Positions 1 through 5,953 of a DNA stretch of 7,890 nucleotides are shown piece by piece. The notes under the pieces are model-generated. The model saw only the letters and a list, made by a program, of their open reading frames with translations. It was not told where the DNA came from and did no database searches. This DNA is from JBFWUM01 sp050247255 (GTDB lineage Bacteria > Acidobacteriota > Vicinamibacteria > Vicinamibacterales > UBA2999), in NCBI GenBank assembly GCA_050247255.1, contig JBFWUM010000093.1, positions 1 to 7,890 on the forward strand, written 5' to 3'. Each line of letters starts with the position of its first letter. Position 1 is the stretch's first letter. A program made the translations under genes and the position numbers.

Positions 1-2
1 CT

Positions 3-1136
3 GAGCCCAGCGCAGCCATCCTCTTGTCGGACGTCCTTCGTATTGGCCGGGCAGCTGTCGCCCTCGAGAACGCGCGGCGCGAAGAACGCAACAAGGCCGC
101 ACTGTGGCCTGAGAGCCCTGTCGAAGAACAAGCCGGCGCGATCTTCCTGGCCGAAGAGATGCAGTCGCTGCTTGCAACGGCGCGGCGGATCGCCTCCACG
201 AACATTCCCGTGCTGATCACCGGGGAGACCGGCACGGGCAAGGAAGTCATCGCCCGCATGGTTCACGCCTACTCGCCGCGGGCGTCGAAGACGTTCCTCC
301 CGTTCAACTGCACGGCGACGCCTCGCGACATGCTCGACGGGCAGCTGTTCGGCCATCGCCGCGGCGCGTTCACCGGCGCTACGGAGAACTTCTCCGGCAT
401 CATCCGTGCCGCGGCCGGCGGCACGTTGTTCCTCGACGAGATCGGTGAGACACCCCTCGACATCCAGCCGAAACTGTTGCGGTTCCTGGAGGCCGCCGAA
501 GTGCATCCAATCGGCGAGGCGCATCCGGTCAAGGTGGACGTCCGCGTCATCGCCGCCACCAACGTCCAGCTCGATGACCTGGTCGCGCAGGGGCGGTTCC
601 GCGAAGACCTCTTCTACCGCCTCAACATCGTCCGGCTGCACGTGCCGCCGCTGCGCGAGCGGCGCGTCGAAATTCCGGCGCTGGCCAACCATTACCTCCA
701 GAAGCATGCGCTCGAATCGGGGAAGCGCGACCTGCGGCTCGGTGAGGAAACGATGGAGTACCTCGTCCTCTACAAGTGGCCGGGAAACGTCCGGCAGCTC
801 GCCAACGAGATGCGGCGCATGGCCGCGCTTGCCGAAGACGGCGCGGTCCTGATGCCGGAACACCTGTCGACCGAAATCGCCGCCTCGCGCCGGACGATCC
901 CGGCCTCCGAGCGAACGCTGGATCCGGTGGAGGTGGTGGTACGGATGGATCAGCCACTGCCGGCCGCCGTGCAGCACCTGGAGCGCGCCATGATCCAGCA
1001 CGCGATGATGCAGTGCGGCGGACGCATCGAGGAGACCGCGACTGCCCTCGGCCTCTCGCGCAAGGGGTTGTACTTGAAACGACAGCGCCTCGGCATCGAC
1101 GTCGGCGCAGGTGAGGGCGATCTCGAGGTCGTTTAG
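3..1136 (+). CDS. Sigma-54-dependent transcriptional activator (AAA+ and Fis-type HTH), 5' end missing
   Basis: This gene encodes an enhancer-binding protein that uses ATP hydrolysis to remodel sigma-54 RNA polymerase at -24/-12 promoters. The AAA+ domain is complete: Walker A GETGTGKE (222-245), the sigma-54-contacting GAFTGA loop (363-380), Walker B GGTLFLDEI (417-443), sensor I VIAATN (546-563), the arginine-finger region RFREDLFYRLN (594-626) and sensor II WPGNVRQL (777-800). A Fis-type helix-turn-helix ends the protein (about 1017-1094, motif TATALGLSRKGLY). The intact GAFTGA loop argues for genuine sigma-54 dependence. The frame is open to the left edge, so the TTG at 24 is probably internal and the gene starts outside the window. 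The visible N-terminal helix (SDVLRIGRAAVALENAR) looks like the end of a sensory domain such as GAF, but this is inference. The signal sensed and the targets are unknown. Its stop codon overlaps that of the convergent response regulator. Confidence 0.93.
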   Translation, partial: EPSAAILLSDVLRIGRAAVALENARREERNKAALWPESPVEEQAGAIFLAEEMQSLLATARRIASTNIPVLITGETGTGKEVIARMVHAYSPRASKTFLPFNCTATPRDMLDGQLFGHRRGAFTGATENFSGIIRAAAGGTLFLDEIGETPLDIQPKLLRFLEAAEVHPIGEAHPVKVDVRVIAATNVQLDDLVAQGRFREDLFYRLNIVRLHVPPLRERRVEIPALANHYLQKHALESGKRDLRLGEETMEYLVLYKWPGNVRQLANEMRRMAALAEDGAVLMPEHLSTEIAASRRTIPASERTLDPVEVVVRMDQPLPAAVQHLERAMIQHAMMQCGGRIEETATALGLSRKGLYLKRQRLGIDVGAGEGDLEVV

Positions 1137-1768
1137 GGATCGAGCTTGGCCTGATCGAGCAGCGCCGGGTAGCACTCGGGGCAGATGCCGTGGCTGAACT
1201 GGGCATCCGAGTGCTCGGTGATGTAGCCCTCGAGCTGCTGCCAGTAGGTGTCGTCCACGCGGATCTTCTTGCAGTAGGAGCACATCGGCAGCAGTCCCCG
1301 CAGCGCCTTCACGTTGGCCAGCGCCGCTTCGAGCTCCGTCACCCGCCGCGCCAGGCTCTCCTGCAGCGCCAGCATCCGCATGCCGACATGCGCCCGCGCC
1401 CGTAGCTCCGCCCGGTTGAACGGCTTGACGACGTAGTCGTCGGCCCCCGCGTCCAGCCCCTCGGCCACCTCGGTCGGGCTCCCCGCGCTCGTCACCATCA
1501 CGATGTAAAGCGGCGGGTAGTTCCCCGCCAGCCGCGCCCGCTTGCACAGCTCGACGCCGTCGTGCCCGGGCATGACGCGATCGAGGATCAGGAGCGTCGC
1601 CTCGGCGCGGCCGTTCACCGCCTCCCACGCCTCGCTGCCGTCCTGGAGCGTGCGCACGCTCACGGCCATGTCGCTGAGCGCGTGCTCGGCCAGCCGCCGG
1701 GAAATGGGGTCGTCGTCTGCTACGAGTATCTGCACGGTGTTCTCGACGACGCTGGCAGCACGCTCCAT
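1133..1768 (-). CDS. Response regulator: receiver domain with C-terminal CxxC...CxxC tail
   Basis: This 211-residue protein has an N-terminal CheY-like receiver domain (about 12-130). It shows the acidic pocket D18/D19/D20, phospho-acceptor D63 (LILDRVMPGHDG), switch residue T93 and conserved K115 (VVKPF). A likely coiled coil follows (about 128-157). The C-terminal segment carries C163/C166 (MCSYCKK) and C196/C199 (GICPEC) with W176 and H193 between them, a layout suggesting a small metal-binding or redox module. There is no DNA-binding, GGDEF or HD-GYP output domain. I recognise this tail as one that recurs on bacterial receiver and PAS proteins, but I know of no established function. The ATG at 1768 is preferred over upstream starts because GGAGAA lies 9 bases before it and the longer N-terminus is low-complexity Ala/Arg. 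No histidine kinase is adjacent. The gene lies 110 bases downstream of the oxidoreductase on the same strand and may be co-transcribed with it. Confidence 0.9.
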   Translation of the reverse strand: MERAASVVENTVQILVADDDPISRRLAEHALSDMAVSVRTLQDGSEAWEAVNGRAEATLLILDRVMPGHDGVELCKRARLAGNYPPLYIVMVTSAGSPTEVAEGLDAGADDYVVKPFNRAELRARAHVGMRMLALQESLARRVTELEAALANVKALRGLLPMCSYCKKIRVDDTYWQQLEGYITEHSDAQFSHGICPECYPALLDQAKLDP

Positions 1769-1777
1769 GCCGGACTG

Positions 1778-1783
1778 TTCTCC
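1778..1783 (-). promoter_or_regulatory. Ribosome binding site of the response regulator
   Basis: On the minus strand GGAGAA stands 9 bases before the ATG at 1768. It decides the start: the frame continues upstream to 1870, but that stretch is low-complexity and crosses the hairpin region. Confidence 0.65.
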
Positions 1784-1810
1784 GCAAAATCCGCCGAGTT
1801 TCCCAGGATC

Positions 1811-1858
1811 CGCGCACGCTGCTGCCGCGCGGCGTGCGCGCCGCGCACAGTGTGCGGG
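1811..1858. other. Cluster of overlapping GC-rich inverted repeats (competing hairpins) between two minus-strand genes
   Basis: Three inverted repeats share bases here. Stem A pairs 1811-1819 with 1832-1840 (9 bp, 12-base loop). Stem B pairs 1827-1834 (GCGCGGCG) with 1839-1846 (CGCCGCGC) around a TGCG tetraloop. Stem C pairs 1844-1849 (CGCACA) with 1851-1856 (TGTGCG). Stem A excludes stem B, and B clashes with C. The cluster lies in the 110-base gap after the oxidoreductase stop and before the response regulator start. It could terminate or attenuate read-through, or stabilise a 3' end. No T-run follows on either strand, so it is not a canonical intrinsic terminator. The rest of the gap (1769-1810, 1859-1878) shows only the ribosome binding site. 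Confidence 0.45.
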
Positions 1859-1878
1859 TCTCGCCCGCACGTCGGCCT

Positions 1879-2880
1879 TTACCGCCCGCCGTAGAACGAC
1901 GGTAGCGGCAGGTCGCGCATGGTCCGCAGCCCGCCCGCCGCGCCGATGACTTTCGGGATCGAGTTGACCACCATCGACGCCGTGGCGATGTCACCGTGCA
2001 CGCCGCCGGCAATGGTCGAGTGGATGCGCGGCGACCCCTCGATCGTCACCGTGTCGTACGACTCCGGCGCGCCGAGGTAGGCCTCGAGGTGCAGCGTGAT
2101 CCGCTTCTTCCCATCCACGTAGCCGGCGCCGTCCTGGACGATCCCGGCGACGTACCCGGGATCGACGGCGAGCAGCTCGCCGGCCACGGCCTCGGTGGCC
2201 ATCTTCGGCCGCACGTCTTCGGTCACGCGATCGAGCTTCCAGCCGAGCGCGTCGGCAATCATCTGGATCGACTCGGCAAAGCCGACGTGGCGCACGCTCC
2301 CGTCCTTCACCTTCGCATCGAACTGGGCGCGGGTCAGCCCGGCGCCAATCTTCTGCTGGAACGGCAGCCGCCGAATGCGCGCATCCTGCACCCGCTGCAC
2401 CGCCACGCTGTCGACCCGCTCGCACACCGCCGACAGCGCAATCGGCAGCGCGTCCATCGTGAACCCGGGGTTGACGCCGGTGCCGAGCACCGCCGCCTTC
2501 GCCTTGCGCGACGCCTCGTCCAGCTGCTTCGCCAGCCGCCGGTTCTTCCCCACCGGATACGCCGCCTCCTCGGTGGTGGTGACGATGGGGATGCGCGCCT
2601 TGAGGAGCTGCAGCAACTGCGGCATGGCCGCGGCCAGCGACGAGTGGGTGCAGAGCACGGCCACGTCAGGCTTGCTCGCGCGGATCGTCCGCCCGAGGTC
2701 GTCGGTCACCTTCAGCCGCAGCGCGCGCCCCAGCTCGGTGACATCGCCCACGTCCCGTCCCGCCTTGTAGGCGTCGACGTCGACGGCGCCGACAATCTTG
2801 TAGCCCTTGCGGTCAGCCAGCTGCCGCGCCACCTGCGCCCCGATCGGCCCGAGGCCGACCAGCAGTACCCGAATAGTCAT
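1879..2880 (-). CDS. NAD(P)-binding oxidoreductase, dihydrodipicolinate reductase / 2,4-diaminopentanoate dehydrogenase-like
   Basis: This predicted cytosolic dehydrogenase has 333 residues. It starts with a Rossmann nucleotide-binding fold: a beta strand and GLGPIG (9-14), then an acidic strand end AVDVD (32-36). A VLCTHSS segment follows (75-81), and then a conserved GTGVNPGF motif (133-140) at the transition to the C-terminal domain. The overall pattern matches proteins annotated as having a dihydrodipicolinate reductase N-terminus and a 2,4-diaminopentanoate dehydrogenase-like C-terminus. True DapB enzymes are usually about 270 residues, so this is unlikely to be lysine-pathway DapB. The substrate is probably an amino acid or imine, but nothing nearby identifies it: no ornithine fermentation or lysine genes are visible. 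The ATG at 2880 starts right at the Rossmann fold; upstream extensions would run into the divergent peptidase. There is no Shine-Dalgarno sequence, and a TATAAT box only 7 bases upstream suggests a leaderless transcript. Confidence 0.88.
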   Translation of the reverse strand: MTIRVLLVGLGPIGAQVARQLADRKGYKIVGAVDVDAYKAGRDVGDVTELGRALRLKVTDDLGRTIRASKPDVAVLCTHSSLAAAMPQLLQLLKARIPIVTTTEEAAYPVGKNRRLAKQLDEASRKAKAAVLGTGVNPGFTMDALPIALSAVCERVDSVAVQRVQDARIRRLPFQQKIGAGLTRAQFDAKVKDGSVRHVGFAESIQMIADALGWKLDRVTEDVRPKMATEAVAGELLAVDPGYVAGIVQDGAGYVDGKKRITLHLEAYLGAPESYDTVTIEGSPRIHSTIAGGVHGDIATASMVVNSIPKVIGAAGGLRTMRDLPLPSFYGGR

Positions 2881-2887
2881 GGGCGGG

Positions 2888-2895
2888 ATTATATT
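2888..2895. promoter_or_regulatory. Overlapping divergent -10 elements (putative bidirectional promoter, leaderless mRNAs)
   Basis: The octamer ATTATATT is the only strongly AT-rich spot in this GC-rich neighbourhood. Read on the minus strand it contains the consensus TATAAT (2893 to 2888), followed by 7 bases and the ATG of the oxidoreductase at 2880. Read on the plus strand it contains TATATT (2890-2895), followed by 7 bases and a GTG at 2903 that opens the peptidase signal peptide. Such spacing places both transcription starts at or next to the start codons. Neither start has a good Shine-Dalgarno sequence, which agrees with leaderless translation. No convincing -35 hexamer was found on either side. 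Confidence 0.6.
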
Positions 2896-2902
2896 GGCGG
2901 CC

Positions 2903-4879
2903 GTGCGCTCCCGTTTCACGCTGATTACCGCGGCGCTGGTGCTGCTGGCCCTGGGGCCCGAGACCGGGCTGCGCGCGAAGCAGACCTGGGACCAGCCCGC
3001 CGGGGCGGCCCTGTCGCCGCGCAACGCCAGCTACGAAATCGAGGTCACGCTCGACCACGCCACGCGCACGCTCCGGGGCCGCGAAACACTCCGCTGGCGG
3101 AACATCAGCGCCAACCCCGCGGGGGAGCTCCAGTTTCACCTCTACTGGAACGCCTGGCGCAACGCTGACTCCACCTGGCTGCGCGAACGGCGCCTTGGCG
3201 GCGGCGCCCCGCCGCGTCCTGACATGTTTGGATCGATCGACGTCACCTCGATCCGCCTGCGCCGCGAGTCGGACACCAGCCTCGACCTGACGCCGCAACT
3301 CCGGTTCATCTCCCCCGACGATGGGAACTCGGACGACCGGACAGTGTTCTCGGTGCCGCTGCCGGCGCCGGTGGCGCCGCTCCAGGACGCCATCGTCGAC
3401 ATCGAGTGGACCGCGAAGATCCCCCGCCCGTTCGCGCGCACAGGCTGGATAGACGACTACTACTTCATCGCCCAGTGGTTCCCGAAGATCGGCGTGCTCG
3501 AGGACGAAGGGTGGAACACCCACCAGTTCCACTCGCCCACCGAGTTCTACGCCGACTTCGGCGTCTACGATGTGCGGATCACGGTGCCTGGGGGGTTTGT
3601 GCTTGGTGCCTCGGGCAAACGGGTTGAACAGACACCAAACAGCGACGGCACGGTCACGCATCGGTACCGCGGCGAGGACATCCACGACTTCGCCTGGACG
3701 GCAAGCCCGCACTATCTCGACCTGTCGCGTGAGTTCACGCACCCGACACTGCCGAAGGTCAACGTCCGTCTGCTCCTGCTCGAGGAGCATCGCCACCTGG
3801 AGGAGCGCTACTTCCAGATCACCTTCGACACGCTCCAGCGCTACGGCGAATGGTTCGGCGCGTATCCCTACGACCACGTCACGGTCGTCGATCCCTCCTA
3901 CCAGGGTGGCAATGGCGGCATGGAGTACCCGACGCTCTTCACCGGGCGGTCGAACCTCCTGACGCCGGAGAACGTGCAGGTCCCGGAATCGACGACCGCG
4001 CACGAAGCGGGCCACCAGTGGTGGTACGGCATCGTCGCCACCAACGAGTTCGAGCACGCGTGGATGGACGAGGGGATCAACACCTACGCGACGGCCAGGG
4101 TGATCGAAGAGGCGTTCCCCGACAACGTCGTCGAGCGCCGCTACTTCCGCGGCTTCATCCCGTGGGCGTTCCGCGACATCCCGGTGAAGCGCGCGACCGA
4201 CGGCAACCGGCTGCCGGGCTACCGGCCGGCGGCGCGCAGCGACGTGCCGGCGACGCCGACGTATCGCTACTGGCCGGGAACGGCGGGGCTCATCACCTAC
4301 AACAAGACCGCGCTCTGGCTGCACACGCTGGAGAACATGGTCGGCTGGCCGGTGATGCAGCAGACGCTCGCCACCTACTTCGACCGCTGGAAGTTCCGCC
4401 ACCCGCAGCCCGACGACTTCTTCGCCATCGTCAACGAAACGACGGGCCAGGACTTCACATGGTTTTTCGACGAGGTTTACAGGACTTCTCGCGTATTTGA
4501 TTACGCCATCCAGGACTTTTCGTCAGTCGGCGGGCGGCAGTCGGCAGTCGGCAGTGGTTCCACGTTCAGAACGACGGTAGTGGTGCAACGGGTTGGCGAT
4601 GGTGTCTTCCCAGTTGATGTGGTGACGACGTTCCGCGGCGGGGAGCAGGTGACCGAGCGGTGGGACGGGCGCGGGCAGCGGGCGATGTGGACCTACGAGC
4701 GGCCGGAGCAGGCGGTGTCGGTGGAGGTGGATCCGCGGCGCGTGCTGCTGCTCGACGTCAATTACACCAACAACAGCCGTACGCTGGAGCCACGGGCTGG
4801 TGAGGCCGCGCTGAAGTGGGCGATGAAGTGGATGGTCTGGCTGCAGGACGCGATGGTGACGTACGCGTTCTTTGTCTAG
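2903..4879 (+). CDS. Exported M1-family zinc metallopeptidase (aminopeptidase N-like)
   Basis: This gluzincin peptidase, 658 residues from the GTG at 2903, probably trims amino-terminal residues from peptides outside the cytoplasm. A classic signal peptide opens it: basic RSR, a hydrophobic stretch ITAALVLLALG, then a polar region. The catalytic domain has the substrate-binding motif GGMEYP (338-343; GxMEN-like with Tyr for Asn), zinc site HEAGH (367-371) with third ligand E390 in the following WMDEG, and a candidate transition-state Tyr at 466 (ITYNKTALWL). A beta-rich C-terminal domain follows. The last 20 or so residues (KWAMKWMVWLQDAMVTYAFFV region) form a hydrophobic, tryptophan-rich tail that may touch the membrane. 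Residues about 541-552 are encoded by a heptamer repeat array. An ATG at 2879 is in frame and possible, but it has no ribosome binding site and lengthens the signal peptide. The next gene follows within 25 bases. Confidence 0.93.
   Translation: MRSRFTLITAALVLLALGPETGLRAKQTWDQPAGAALSPRNASYEIEVTLDHATRTLRGRETLRWRNISANPAGELQFHLYWNAWRNADSTWLRERRLGGGAPPRPDMFGSIDVTSIRLRRESDTSLDLTPQLRFISPDDGNSDDRTVFSVPLPAPVAPLQDAIVDIEWTAKIPRPFARTGWIDDYYFIAQWFPKIGVLEDEGWNTHQFHSPTEFYADFGVYDVRITVPGGFVLGASGKRVEQTPNSDGTVTHRYRGEDIHDFAWTASPHYLDLSREFTHPTLPKVNVRLLLLEEHRHLEERYFQITFDTLQRYGEWFGAYPYDHVTVVDPSYQGGNGGMEYPTLFTGRSNLLTPENVQVPESTTAHEAGHQWWYGIVATNEFEHAWMDEGINTYATARVIEEAFPDNVVERRYFRGFIPWAFRDIPVKRATDGNRLPGYRPAARSDVPATPTYRYWPGTAGLITYNKTALWLHTLENMVGWPVMQQTLATYFDRWKFRHPQPDDFFAIVNETTGQDFTWFFDEVYRTSRVFDYAIQDFSSVGGRQSAVGSGSTFRTTVVVQRVGDGVFPVDVVTTFRGGEQVTERWDGRGQRAMWTYERPEQAVSVEVDPRRVLLLDVNYTNNSRTLEPRAGEAALKWAMKWMVWLQDAMVTYAFFV
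4524..4558 (+). repeat. Intragenic heptanucleotide tandem repeat, five copies of CAGTCGG and variants
   Basis: Five consecutive 7-base units lie here: CAGTCGG, CGGGCGG, CAGTCGG, CAGTCGG, CAGTGGT. The array is inside the peptidase frame and encodes a Gly/Ser/Val/Gln-rich linker between the catalytic and C-terminal domains. Because 7 is not a multiple of 3, gain or loss of one unit would shift the frame and remove the C-terminal domain and tail. The first and third to fifth units are exact or near exact; the second differs by two bases. Confidence 0.85.
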
Positions 4880-4927
4880 GTGGTCGGTGGTCGATGGTAG
4901 GTGGTCGGTGGTAGGTGGTCGGTGGTA
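4879..4927 (+). repeat. Heptanucleotide tandem repeat, seven copies of GGTGGT(C/A), spanning a start codon
   Basis: Seven consecutive 7-base units fill the space between the peptidase stop codon and the next gene: GGTGGTC, GGTGGTC, GATGGTA, GGTGGTC, GGTGGTA, GGTGGTC, GGTGGTA. The first base of the array is the last base of the peptidase TAG. The array supplies the G-rich sequence before the membrane-protein gene and both of its candidate GTG starts (4901 and 4922). An in-frame TAG formed by the repeat at 4898-4900 closes that frame just upstream. Confidence 0.88.
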
Positions 4928-5953
4928 GGGCGGAGTTTTTCGGAGGGGTGGAGGCGGGTTTTTCGCGCGCCGGCCGTTCTCGCCGGCGTGTTCGCACTCA
5001 CGTTCCTGCTCGCCCTGCCGTTGGCCGTGGCGATGCGAGGGGCTATCGAAACCCATCTTGGCCGAAGCGTCGTCGCCGCGGCGGTGGCGGATGGCGTCGA
5101 TAACGACTGGTGGCAGGAGTTCGCGCAGTCGGCGGCACCCCGTGAAGGGGTGCCCTACGAGCTGGCGACGACGCTGACGCCGTCGGTCATCGGGTTCGCT
5201 GCCGTCCTCGAGAACATCAGCGGCCTCGTCGAGGCGCGGCAGCCGGTGACGCCGGTGGCCGCGGCGCTGGCGGCCTACATGCTCGGCTGGCTGTTTCTCT
5301 CGGGCGGCATCCTCGACCGCTACGCGCGCCAGCGGCCGACGCGCGCGCACGGCTTCTTCGCGGCCTGCGGCGTCTACTTCTTTCGCTTCCTCCGCCTCGG
5401 CATCATCGCCGGCCTGGCCTACTGGCTGCTCTTCACCTACGCCGGCGAGTGGCTGATCGCTGACCTTTTCGCCGACATCAACCGCGACCTGGGCAGCGAG
5501 CGGACGGCCATGCTGTGGGCATTCGCGCTCTACGGGACGCTGGGGCTGCTGCTCCTGATCGTCAACCTGGTGATCGACTACGCGAAGGTGCGGGCGGTGG
5601 TCGAAGACCGGCGCAGCATGCTGTTCGCCCTGATCGCCGCCATCGGCTTCATCGCGCGCAACCCGGGACGGGTCATCGGGCTCTACGCGCTCAACGCGCT
5701 GGCATTCCTGCTGCTTCTGGCGGTCTGGATGCTGGTCGCGCCGGGCGCCGGGGGAGCTGGCGCCGGCATGTGGATGGGGTTCTTCGCGGGCCAGCTGTAT
5801 CTACTGGCCCGCCTGGCGATGAAGCTGCAGTTCCTGGCGTCGCAGACGGCGCTCTTCCAGCACTCGCTGGCGCACGCCGGCTACGTCGCCAGTGGCTCGC
5901 CGGCCTGGCCCGAGGCGCCGATCGTGGAAGGAGTGGCGAGTCCTTCCGCCTGA
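4901..5953 (+). CDS. Polytopic integral membrane protein of unknown function
   Basis: I do not recognise the family. The product is about 350 residues. A short basic N-terminus (GWRRVFRAP) leads into a first membrane segment (about 24-45). A mainly soluble loop follows (46-118), then further hydrophobic segments near 120-138, 159-182, 203-225, 241-252, 258-280 and 290-312, giving six or seven spans. The stretch IDYAKVRAVVEDRRSM (225-240), followed by a second ARNPGR motif (252-257), recalls the helical membrane domains of uncharacterised bacterial proteins. A Gly/Ala-rich turn lies at 280-290. The start lies in the heptamer array: GTG 4901 directly follows an in-frame stop, and GTG 4922, with GGTAGG 6 bases upstream, is an equally credible start. 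The gene follows the M1 peptidase by about 20-40 bases on the same strand, so an operon and joint membrane function are likely. Its 3' end overlaps ftsH tail to tail by 73 bases. Confidence 0.82.
   Translation: MVGGRWSVVGRSFSEGWRRVFRAPAVLAGVFALTFLLALPLAVAMRGAIETHLGRSVVAAAVADGVDNDWWQEFAQSAAPREGVPYELATTLTPSVIGFAAVLENISGLVEARQPVTPVAAALAAYMLGWLFLSGGILDRYARQRPTRAHGFFAACGVYFFRFLRLGIIAGLAYWLLFTYAGEWLIADLFADINRDLGSERTAMLWAFALYGTLGLLLLIVNLVIDYAKVRAVVEDRRSMLFALIAAIGFIARNPGRVIGLYALNALAFLLLLAVWMLVAPGAGGAGAGMWMGFFAGQLYLLARLAMKLQFLASQTALFQHSLAHAGYVASGSPAWPEAPIVEGVASPSA
5134..5154. repeat. Perfect 8-bp inverted repeat with 5-base loop inside the membrane protein gene
   Basis: GGCACCCC (5134-5141) and GGGGTGCC (5147-5154) are perfect reverse complements separated by GTGAA. 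The hairpin lies in the part encoding the soluble loop after the first membrane segment. No T-run follows. It may pause transcription or translation, or may be a small dispersed repeat; the sequence alone does not decide. Confidence 0.4.

Noticed and set aside
24..26. TTG as the start of the sigma-54 activator
   Set aside because: The frame is open through to the window edge with no ribosome binding site, and the N-terminal residues look like the end of a larger sensory domain, so the gene is cut by the window.
1827..1846. Intrinsic terminator at the 8-bp TGCG hairpin
   Set aside because: There is no T-run on either strand, so it is listed only as a hairpin cluster.
1769..1870. N-terminal extension of the response regulator by 34 residues
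   Set aside because: The extension is Ala/Arg/Cys-rich, crosses the hairpin cluster, and is not needed for the receiver fold; the ATG at 1768 has a good ribosome binding site.
2881..3024. N-terminal extension of the oxidoreductase by 48 residues
   Set aside because: It would overlap the peptidase signal-peptide region, and the Rossmann fold starts correctly at the ATG at 2880.
1996..3168. A 390-codon open frame on the plus strand opposite the oxidoreductase
   Set aside because: Shadow frame with His/Arg-rich low-complexity translation; it would also cover the divergent promoter region and the start of the peptidase.
2813..4402. A 529-codon open frame on the minus strand opposite the M1 peptidase
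   Set aside because: Shadow of the peptidase gene: Arg/Val-rich, no recognisable domain, and in conflict with a gene showing a full zinc site.
4879..4927. CRISPR array or attachment site in the repeated region
   Set aside because: The units are 7 bases and directly abutting, with no spacers, integrase gene or flanking duplication.
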